The position numbers were made by a program, and so were the translations under genes. The notes under the pieces were generated by a model that saw only the letters and a program-made list of their open reading frames with translations, did no database searches and had not been told where the DNA came from. Of a DNA stretch of 64,000 bases, positions 9,301-14,573 are shown piece by piece. Source of the DNA: Altererythrobacter sp. KTW20L (GTDB lineage: Bacteria; Pseudomonadota; Alphaproteobacteria; Sphingomonadales; Sphingomonadaceae). Positions within the stretch are counted from its first letter, which is position 1. Each line of letters begins with the position of its first letter. The stretch spans positions 1-64,000 of the forward strand of contig NZ_JAMFLH010000013.1 of assembly GCF_023501975.1 (NCBI RefSeq), in the 5' to 3' direction.

Positions 9301-9759
9301 CATCTGCCCTTCGGCGAAGGTGCGACTGGTCCGCCCGCGGGTGATCGTGCTGGTGCCGGTCAGGGTGTGGCCGTCGCTCTCGCCCGCCTCGCCCACGGTG
9401 AAGCTGGCGGCATTGCCGGTGCCGCCCACGCGACCTTCGACCCCTTCGGGCATCCGCACCACGGTCTCGCCGCCCGCCGCGCCCGCCACGGTCACGCTGC
9501 CCTTGTGCAGCTCGATCGAGCCATCGGCGTTGAGCGTGAATTCCGCCCCGTCGACGAACGACAGTGTGGCGCCGTTGTCCAGCCGCAGTTGCAGCACGCC
9601 GGTGCCGTGCATCATCCGCTGGCCGGGCGTGACCTCGGTAACCCCGGTGGTCGAGAACAGCACGTCGGCTGCCTGGACCGGGACACTGGCGATGGCCAGA
9701 GCCGAGGCGGAGAGCAGCAGGGCAGCACTGGTGCGGCGAGTGGTGGATTGGCGGATCAT
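3340..9759 (-). CDS. Giant secreted protein: FecR-like domain, 76-residue tandem repeats, four TbpB-like barrel modules
   Basis: 2139 residues. A Sec signal peptide ends near residue 30 (PVQA). Residues about 35-165 look like a FecR-type beta domain. About 262-1045 is a tandem repeat array. The unit is 76 residues, made of two related halves: one with YFAFLxGGGLPxxYT and one with FFxxYFAFLxGGGxPxxF. About 1050-2060 holds four related beta-rich modules. Each contains an LPASGTVxY-type strand and a CX3C pair (C1234/C1238, C1501/C1505, C1738/C1742, C2008/C2012). Modules 1/2 and 3/4 are separated by poly-Gly linkers. The modules resemble the barrel domains of transferrin-binding-protein-B-like Slam cargo. 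There is no lipobox, so the product should be soluble or surface-bound. It starts 32 bases after the Slam-like barrel gene and is probably its client. The function and ligand are unknown. Confidence 0.8.
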   Translation of the reverse strand: MIRQSTTRRTSAALLLSASALAIASVPVQAADVLFSTTGVTEVTPGQRMMHGTGVLQLRLDNGATLSFVDGAEFTLNADGSIELHKGSVTVAGAAGGETVVRMPEGVEGRVGGTGNAASFTVGEAGESDGHTLTGTSTITRGRTSRTFAEGQMWESSGRSGIRRAFARASQDTPSAAPEPQVAVADLDDGPVAAAENGLPVSLGDGLAAAGASSDVVALGRRLDAANGNPLLDTYPAGDLARLVALAADLEGLNGGTPFPAAQADVIRTYLRYLANGGSGAQFLSAYAGFLTQYLDLVRAGGLPSQFGPASVGDINAFLAYQSRLGRLAELSAQNRALAETYLAFIRGGGNANQFSRTYTDLVEAYFAFVRGGGDPAQFAGASQEVLDAYIAFLGASGLAQQLSETDQQILAAYLDTGGFAFASIYAEALGEYFAFLQRGGLPSASTTLTPAQLEAYLDLVDRSGLFAQLLGDQAAFYAAYLAHLRQGGAADAFGQLNANVFAGYAGQLNAYFAFLQGGGLPSQFTGDPALLAQYLAALDDADALEVFLGGNAGFFAQYLAFLQGGGNIDLWNGLNANIFAGYASALDAYYTFLAQGGLPSQYTELTQEQIAAYVAALQAQGATSAFLAGLAGFYTDYLAYLAGGGNPDVYTGLPVLNLPAFADALNAYAAFLAAGGLPSAYDGAGLDLLAIYLDAIGRSGDLAALLGANADLLDAYFAFFATGGNADQFAGLPLYAGYVSALQAYFAFLDAGGLPADYTALTPAQVQSYLAALSAAGGFGTQLGGLADFYTAYFAYLSTGGAPNGFSGLPVYADYVSALNAYYAFLAGGGLPGDYTALTPQQVADYLAALNGAGGFAAYGSLNGFFTQYFAFISGGGNPAEFSGLPVYADYVSALNAYFAFLAGGGLPGDYTLLTAQQIADYLAALNGAGGLAAFGSLNTFFTQYFAFLQGGGDPDDFGGLPIFVDYLAAIEAFYAFLAGGGLPSAYTALTPEQIEAYLAALDAAGLLAASFSGDVLAFYTSFLAFLAGGGVPDNFGGLPGGLDTTFTGIYRALLQPGVSSFGPFAAATVTADGQITTTTNGGVVTNHAATAGTLREHGRFGNDVAFTRYENPAPSGQATNQNTHLLVGNPATNLPASGTVEYALVGGTLPTDVFVEQGTTGSFSGRMAVVFKPVPEVGLDFDVYFGGRGWNTRTAGGADDPDAQGLVVGADGRFSFTSGTELTTTALIDGSCAVSCSTRVFGSLFGDGAPYAGFAYQISATANGTTDARFSNVSGLAVYGQSGTALPSLGTLPGGGGGGVLTTLTNESLAFANLFVGDDAVSGGSVTYDPQGRIVGYQSRVQEVFALGSASIAESDSSAGITWTRWASGTPAGDYYGTTSFAPLGANGGWHVIAGDALANMPASGTVAYDLVGFTTPTRTGEGTASGSVSGSAVVLFGANPRFGLDIDVTSGNDMLNLATDGGVIDVSQSRLAINAAGVFNSVGTNPQIITTNLAGNFCTSGCLSFVQGFLSGDGAAGAGLSYAIRQEGLNSQGFINGTAAFAKGDAIDLGGGALGSNIYGVVQAPDTLDFFVGTGVVANDGVITSLTPNGNSAINPQAGATEGEFGRFADTVAFTRYFESDSFYTNRVRDFLAGTPATNLPASGTVNYVLLGGSAPADNFGTDNSTGFLTNGALAVSFGATSRVGLEFDVYVDDLGWHVQTTGGAANPGNGGLVINSLNAFGGQVVTTNLAGNACTPTCNTAINGALFGAGASHAGFTYLINEFRADQSIVTGTAIFGASGTEVASIGTDPRSGGGGGGGGAYTSDFTGTRADQVFYTYTNGTLALAFGGEATFANGGLTGVSGAAVGSASSGTTQVVEAGDVGALAWARWTNGSVTNANVFGTTPTVVGANGGYHVMAGAASTSLPASGKIDYNLIATTSPTDTVGSAPGTLTGGLAIQFGTTSKVGFELQMDVGGKGYGVATSGGSANPSASAVNLVLGAAGPTFSAAFNSINSSVTGTGGACVASCQVSVSGALYGANGQFAGVALNVGDFGGGVSATGLAIFEAAGTTVNNNPYASAPGGGFSTLSTGTAPAPAEWDRWAVAPGDISTGNGMGQGVAMMAPGLDQLAASGIQFSAEQLTRLEAHIISQGRAN
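6630..8975 (-). repeat. Coding tandem repeat array, 228-bp unit
   Basis: Within the giant secreted-protein gene the coding DNA repeats with a 228-bp (76-codon) period. Neighbouring copies around 7021-7100 and 7249-7328 are nearly identical, while copies towards 8900 are more diverged. The newest-looking duplications therefore sit in the 3' half of the array (about 6780-7560). Such arrays can expand and contract by recombination. Confidence 0.85.
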
Positions 9760-9791
9760 GTTGTTGGCTCCCGAGGTCGCGTCGAGGAAGG

Positions 9792-11093
9792 TCAGAATTC
9801 GAGCCGCACACCTGCGGACAGGGTGAAGCGGTCGTAATCGTAGAGGGCGATGTTGCTCCAGTTGCGCGTGTAGGTGGCGCGCGGCTGGAAATAGAGGTTG
9901 CCGGCCAGCAGCAGCTTGAAGCCAAGCTGGGCGTCGATCCGCTCGTCGGCGCGTTCCACCAGGAACAGCGCATCGGCTGCATCATAGCGCCTGAGATCGA
10001 AAGCCACGCCGCCCTGCAGCGCAAGCCGCTCGGTCAGCGGATATTCGCCGCCGAGCGAAACATTGGCGAAGGCATTGGAAAAGGCATCGCCAGCCTGCTG
10101 CCGGGTCTCTTCCTTGCCCGCAGTCACGGTGGCCGAGACATTGCGCGTCACGAAACCGACAGCCACGGCATAGCGATCGGCATCGAGCAGCGGCTGGCCA
10201 TCGAAATCGAGGCGATTGGCCTGCGCCGACAGGGTCAGCGCGCGGCCGCCGGTCAGCACGCGGGTGTATTGCATGACTGCGCCGTAGCTGTCGCGATAGC
10301 CGCTACCGTCCAGCCAGAAGCGCTGGACCTGGCCCGACAGCGACAGCACGTCGCGGTTGGCAAAGCTGTGGGCGAACCCGGCGGTGCCGGTCAGGCTCGC
10401 CGTATCGAACGCACTGCTGTCGAAATTGTCGCGCCACGATCCGAGGACCGAGGCGAACAGGCGGTCCTGCCGCGAGACGGCGGTAACGCCCGAGACACCG
10501 GCGGAAAGCTCGTAATACTCGTCATCCTGCGCGCGGGCGCCGGGGCCGAGCTGGCCGGGGCCGAGGAACGAGAACAGCGGGATGGTGAGCTGCGTTAGAT
10601 CGGTCGCGGCGTTGATGTTGCTGTCATGCCCTGCGCGCGCATCGACATAGCCCGACACATCGCTGCCGCCGCCGGCGATCTGCCGGTCGAACTGGCGTAC
10701 GAAGCCGGTAAAGCGCTGGCGCACCGGATCGGGCAGGCTGGGATCGTCCACCACCGTGGCGAATTCCGCGCGGGCAGTGTCGATATCGCCTGCCAGGGCA
10801 TAGGCGCGGGCCAGTTCGGCGCGGGCTGCGGCATTGCCCGGCTGGACAGCCAGCACCCGCTGCAAGGCGATGATCGCCGCGCCATAGTGCCCGCTGTCGA
10901 GCGCGGCCGTGGCCAGCGCATAGTCGAAATCTGGATCGCGCGCCCGGTCCGCTTCCTGCAGCGCAAGGGCGCGGAACTGCTGTTCGGCCATTTCGGGCGA
11001 CTGTTGCTGGGCCACGGCAGGCAGCGATGCTGTGGCAGCCAGTGCGGCCACCAGGCCCGCCATCAGGTGTTGGCGCAGGTTGTTGCGGATCAT
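9792..11093 (-). CDS. Slam-like (DUF560-type) outer-membrane protein: TPR domain plus beta-barrel
   Basis: 433 residues from ATG 11093, which is preceded by a GGGGGA ribosome-binding site; the open frame extends further upstream without a second good start. A signal peptide (about 1-28, ending AVAQ) is followed by TPR-like helical repeats (about 40-145, with GHYGAAIIALQRVLAVQPGN and NAAARAELARAYALAG). About 280 residues of alternating beta strands follow, ending in Phe (VRLEF) as outer-membrane barrels do. The TPR-plus-barrel layout and the SNIALYDYDR-type C-terminus match surface lipoprotein assembly modifiers (Slam, type XI secretion). The next gene, 32 bases downstream, encodes the giant secreted protein with TbpB-like modules, the kind of cargo Slam proteins export. 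A TPR porin of another family is the alternative. Confidence 0.68.
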   Translation of the reverse strand: MIRNNLRQHLMAGLVAALAATASLPAVAQQQSPEMAEQQFRALALQEADRARDPDFDYALATAALDSGHYGAAIIALQRVLAVQPGNAAARAELARAYALAGDIDTARAEFATVVDDPSLPDPVRQRFTGFVRQFDRQIAGGGSDVSGYVDARAGHDSNINAATDLTQLTIPLFSFLGPGQLGPGARAQDDEYYELSAGVSGVTAVSRQDRLFASVLGSWRDNFDSSAFDTASLTGTAGFAHSFANRDVLSLSGQVQRFWLDGSGYRDSYGAVMQYTRVLTGGRALTLSAQANRLDFDGQPLLDADRYAVAVGFVTRNVSATVTAGKEETRQQAGDAFSNAFANVSLGGEYPLTERLALQGGVAFDLRRYDAADALFLVERADERIDAQLGFKLLLAGNLYFQPRATYTRNWSNIALYDYDRFTLSAGVRLEF

Positions 11094-11359
11094 CGAATTC
11101 CCCCAAGGACCATCGGCACGCAATCGTGCGTGTGGCCAAAACCCTAAGGGGAAACCCGCGACGTGACCGCTGACAAGCAATGTCGAAGCTGTGACAGGTG
11201 CCGTTAGTTTTCGGATATTGCTGAAAGAAAGCTCGATTGCTTCGACAGTTGCGCACGGCGCGGCCTTCGCGCACAATGGCCGTGGTTGGCATCACGACAC
11301 CGCATCATCCATGCGGCGGATCAGGGGAGAGATTTGCAGATGACCAACACCATGGGGGC

Positions 11360-11913
11360 ATGACGCGCCGCAGCGCGATCGGCGGCGCTTTGGGAACGGC
11401 TGCGCTCGCGGTGGCAATGCCGGGACTGGCCCATACGCCGCACGCCAAGCCCAACTTCCTGTTCATCATGGCCGATGACCTCGGCTATGCCGACCTGTCC
11501 TCCTATGGCCGCCGCGAATACCGGACGCCGGTGCTTGACAGCCTGGCGGCGCAGGGGATGAAGTTCACCCACGGCTATGCCAACAGCGCGGTCTGTTCGG
11601 CCACGCGGGTAGGGCTGATCACCGGGCGCTACCAGTACCGCCTGGCCGTGGGCCTAGAAGAACCGCTGGAGACCAGCGCGCCGCCCGGCGGGGGCGCTAC
11701 AAGTACCTCAAGATCAACAGCCATGAATACCTGTTCGACATCATCTCCGACCCGATGGAGCGCAGCAACCTGAAGGACCGCCAGGCCGATGTCTTCGCCG
11801 CACTGAAGCAGGCGTTCGACGACTGGAACGCGGGCATGCTGAGCGATCCGGCCGCTTCCAGCTTCGGCTGGGGGCCGCAGCACCTGGCGGATGATTATGA
11901 CCAGCCCGACTGA
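11360..11913 (+). pseudogene. Sulfatase remnant with large internal deletion and frameshift
   Basis: The first about 100 codons (ATG 11360) encode a signal-containing sulfatase N-terminus: a MADDLGYADLSSYG metal-binding segment, the sulfatase signature CSATR, then GLITGRYQYR. After about 11665 the homology stops. From about 11690 to the TGA at 11911-11913, in a different frame, comes a typical sulfatase C-terminus (YKYLKINSHEYLFDIISDP and ERSNLKD). The middle of the enzyme, several hundred residues in a normal arylsulfatase, is missing and the two ends are out of frame. The product cannot be active. The remnant suggests that this niche once included sulfate-ester hydrolysis. Confidence 0.85.
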
Positions 11914-11937
11914 ACCCGCCCCTCCTGTCCACGATGG

Positions 11938-11984
11938 TTGCAAAAATGAATCATTTGTGCAATTTGTCCGGAAAGTTGGACAAA
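11938..11984. promoter_or_regulatory. Candidate MarR operator: 25-bp near-perfect palindrome followed by a second inverted repeat
   Basis: Bases 11938-11962 form a 25-bp palindrome centred on 11950 with a single mismatched pair (outer arms TTGCA/TGCAA, inner arms AAATGA/TCATTT). Directly after it, TTTGTCC (11963-11969) and GGACAAA (11978-11984) form a second inverted repeat with an eight-base spacer. Both lie just upstream of the MarR gene, where an autoregulatory operator is expected. Confidence 0.6.
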
Positions 11985-12063
11985 GTTAACTTGAGGGGGC
12001 GGTTCGCTGGACTGGGGGCTATTTTCCGACGCTGTCGGGCCGCGGGCGCGGCTGCTGCGCAAC

Positions 12064-12447
12064 ATGCTCCACGCCCGGTCGATTGCGGTCAGCGAACCCT
12101 TCGGTTTGCCGACAGGATCGCTCACCATCATGTCGCTGATCGCGGCCAATCCCGGCAATTCGCAGAAGCAGCTGGCCGACTGGGCGGGCATCACCGGTCC
12201 GGCATTGGTGGGCGTGGTGGACGAGCTGGAGAACCGCGGCCTGGTAACGCGCGAACGATCGCAGCAGGACCGGCGCCGCAACAGCCTAATACTGACCGAC
12301 AAAGGCCAGCGCACGACCGAGGCGATGATGGCAGCCGTGGCGACCATAGAAGCGCCGATCCGCGATAGCCTGGGCTCCGAGGACATGCGGCAACTTATAA
12401 TGCTAGTCGATCGCGCGGTCGGAGCGCTGCAGCAGGACAGCGAATAA
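12064..12447 (+). CDS. MarR-family transcriptional regulator
   Basis: 127 residues from ATG 12064. The winged helix-turn-helix is clear: NSQKQLADWAGITGPALVGVVDELENRGLVTRERSQQDRR, with the Asp-Arg wing motif, then LTDKG and a C-terminal dimerisation helix. MarR proteins are usually about 140-150 residues. The open frame continues upstream in MarR-like sequence (LFSDAVGPRARLLRN) back to a stop at 11992, with no ATG, GTG or TTG. A CTG at 12007, seven bases after a GAGGGGG motif, would give a normal 146-residue protein, so the true start may be non-canonical. Palindromes at 11938-11984 and 12463-12481 flank the gene, so it probably controls itself and the PQQ dehydrogenase downstream. Confidence 0.85.
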   Translation: MLHARSIAVSEPFGLPTGSLTIMSLIAANPGNSQKQLADWAGITGPALVGVVDELENRGLVTRERSQQDRRRNSLILTDKGQRTTEAMMAAVATIEAPIRDSLGSEDMRQLIMLVDRAVGALQQDSE

Positions 12448-12462
12448 GCCTGCCATCGATCG

Positions 12463-12481
12463 TGAAATTAGTTTGATTTCA
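12463..12481. promoter_or_regulatory. Inverted repeat upstream of the PQQ dehydrogenase gene
   Basis: TGAAAT (12463-12468) and ATTTCA (12476-12481) with a seven-base spacer, in an AT-rich stretch between the MarR stop and the dehydrogenase start. It is a plausible regulator-binding or promoter element. It is not identical to the palindrome upstream of marR. Confidence 0.4.
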
Positions 12482-12560
12482 TAATTCTTCTAATGCTAAC
12501 GAATATCCGATCGGAGGACTGGCTGGATTCGCTTGTCCGCTACCGGGAGGAAAAAACACC

Positions 12561-14531
12561 ATGCGCTTGCCCACATTGTTGACAGCTTGTGCTGCCCTTG
12601 CAGTTGTCGGGGCCCTTGCCGGGGCCGCTGGCGGAACTGCCTCGGCCCAGGTGCCGGGGGAGCAACCAGCCGACTGGCCGCGCTATGCCCGCGATGACTG
12701 GGGCACCCGCTTCTCGCCGCTCGACCAGATCGACACCGGCAATGTGGGCCAGCTTGAACAGGCGTGGAACATGGTGCTGCGGCCCGATGGCGGCGGCGGG
12801 CTGCTGGGCGGAACCGTGCCCATCGTGGTGGACGGGGTGATGTACCTGCCGCTGGGCAATGGCGTGGTGGCGCTGCAGGCGCATACGGGCCGCGAGTTGT
12901 GGCGCCATGTCCCGGAAGGCGGCGGGCTGATCCGCCGTGCCGTATCGTGGTGGCCCGGAGAAGGTGCGAACGGCCCACGCCTGTTCTATTCGTTCGGCAC
13001 CGGCCTGCGCGCTCTCGACCCCGCCACCGGACAGGTGGACACCAGCTTCGGCACCAATGGCGAAACCCTGTTCGATGGCGCACCCTATGGCTATCCGCCC
13101 AGCATTTTTGGCAATGTCATGGTGATCGGGGCCAGCGTGGGCGAGATGCCGCGCGGCACGCCCGGCAATACCCGCGCCTATGACGCGCGCACCGGTGCCA
13201 AGCTGTGGGAATTCAACAGCGTTCCGCAGCCCGGCGAAGTGGGTCATGAAACCTGGCTCGACGATGGCTGGGATGGCCGGTCGGGCACCAACATGTGGAT
13301 CTGGTACACCACCGCCGATCCGGCGACGGACACGGTCTATATCACGCTCGGCAGCCCCAGCCCCAACTACTATGGCGGCGACCGGCCGGGCGACAACCTG
13401 TTCGGCAATTCGATCGTCGCGCTGGACATGCAGACGGGTGCCTACAAGTGGCATTTCCAGACCATCCACCATGACCTGTGGGACTGGGACCTGCCGGCCC
13501 CGCCGGTGTTGTTCGATGCCGTGGTGGACGGGGTCACCATCCCCGCCCTGTCGGAAACCGGCAAGCCGGGCCTGATGTACATCCTAAATCGCGAGACGGG
13601 CGAACCGATCCACGGCATCAACGAGATGCTGGTGGCCCCGGGCGACGTGCCGGGCGAATGGTATAGCCCCACCCAGCCGATCCCCGTTCTGCCCAAGCCG
13701 CTCAGCCGCATGTGGTGGACCACCGACGACGTGGTGACAGCCGAAGACACCACGCCCGAACATGCCCAGGCCTGCCGCGCCCTGCTCGACAGCTATGGCG
13801 GGCGGTTCTTCAATGCCGGGCCGTTCACCCCGTTCTTCCTGCACAAGCCGGGCGATCCGCCGCGCGCCTCGATCAACATGCCGCACAACGGCGGGTCCAA
13901 CTGGGGCGGCAGCGCGGCCGATCCACGCAGCGGCATTATCTATATCAACACCACCGAAAGCGGGGCGATCGGCTGGGTGGAAGAGCGCGATCCCGAAGGC
14001 GACTATGGCCGCGGCACCGCCGCCTCGAACCAGCGCTATGACCGCGGCAGCCTGGCCGGGCCCGGGGCCTATTCCAGCTTCAGCGCCAGCTATCAGACCG
14101 ACGATGGCCAGCGGGTCAACCTGCCGTGCATCCGCCCGCCGTGGGGCAGGCTCCATGCGGTCGATGGCAACAGCGGCGAGATCCTGTGGTCCTCGATCCT
14201 TGGCACCACGCCGCAACTGCCCGAAGGCAGGCAGGACACCGGCAGCAACAACACCTTCGGCGGACCGATCGCCACGGCAGGCGGATTGCTGTTCATCGGC
14301 GCGACCAACGATGCCGTGCTGCGCGCCTTCGATGCCGCCAGCGGGGCGGAACTGTGGGGCGCCACCCTGCCCTATGCCGCGCAAACCGTGCCGATCACCT
14401 ACCAGGGCAGCGACGGGCGGCAATATGTCGCGGTCGTCGCCGCCGGAGCTCCCGCCACCGGTGCACCGCGTGACGAGAATAACCGCCCGCTCAACGGCGA
14501 GGCGCTGATCACTTTCGCCCTGCCCAACTAA
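12561..14531 (+). CDS. Soluble periplasmic PQQ-dependent dehydrogenase
   Basis: 656 residues with a Sec signal peptide ending near residue 30 (ASAQ) and a GGGAGG ribosome-binding site. The mature protein opens with the DWPRYARDDWGTRFSPL segment typical of PQQ quinoproteins and carries beta-propeller blades such as NSIVALDMQTGAYKWHFQ and HHDLWDWDLPAPP. The last blades include NNTFGGPIATAGGLLFIGAT and RAFDAASGAELW. There is no C-terminal cytochrome c domain, no N-terminal five-helix membrane anchor, and no adjacent Cys-Cys pair like that of methanol/ethanol dehydrogenases. It is closest in layout to soluble sugar- or polyol-type quinoproteins. It should oxidise an alcohol or sugar in the periplasm; the substrate is unknown. 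The next gene (42 bases on) is probably cotranscribed. Confidence 0.85.
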   Translation: MRLPTLLTACAALAVVGALAGAAGGTASAQVPGEQPADWPRYARDDWGTRFSPLDQIDTGNVGQLEQAWNMVLRPDGGGGLLGGTVPIVVDGVMYLPLGNGVVALQAHTGRELWRHVPEGGGLIRRAVSWWPGEGANGPRLFYSFGTGLRALDPATGQVDTSFGTNGETLFDGAPYGYPPSIFGNVMVIGASVGEMPRGTPGNTRAYDARTGAKLWEFNSVPQPGEVGHETWLDDGWDGRSGTNMWIWYTTADPATDTVYITLGSPSPNYYGGDRPGDNLFGNSIVALDMQTGAYKWHFQTIHHDLWDWDLPAPPVLFDAVVDGVTIPALSETGKPGLMYILNRETGEPIHGINEMLVAPGDVPGEWYSPTQPIPVLPKPLSRMWWTTDDVVTAEDTTPEHAQACRALLDSYGGRFFNAGPFTPFFLHKPGDPPRASINMPHNGGSNWGGSAADPRSGIIYINTTESGAIGWVEERDPEGDYGRGTAASNQRYDRGSLAGPGAYSSFSASYQTDDGQRVNLPCIRPPWGRLHAVDGNSGEILWSSILGTTPQLPEGRQDTGSNNTFGGPIATAGGLLFIGATNDAVLRAFDAASGAELWGATLPYAAQTVPITYQGSDGRQYVAVVAAGAPATGAPRDENNRPLNGEALITFALPN

Positions 14532-14573
14532 ATTTTGCCCAGCTGACGCGCCAGCCTTTCGATGGAGTTTCCC

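Noticed and set aside
6907-9837. A 976-codon open frame on the plus strand opposite the giant secreted protein
   Set aside because: It is antisense to the 228-bp repeat array; regular repeats without stops on one strand also keep the other strand open. It lacks a signal, a domain and a ribosome-binding site, while the minus strand has a clear signal peptide and modules.
12001-12560. MarR gene considered as a further remnant or pseudogene next to the broken sulfatase
   Set aside because: The helix-turn-helix and wing are intact and an excellent operator-like palindrome is preserved, so it is more likely functional with an unusual start.
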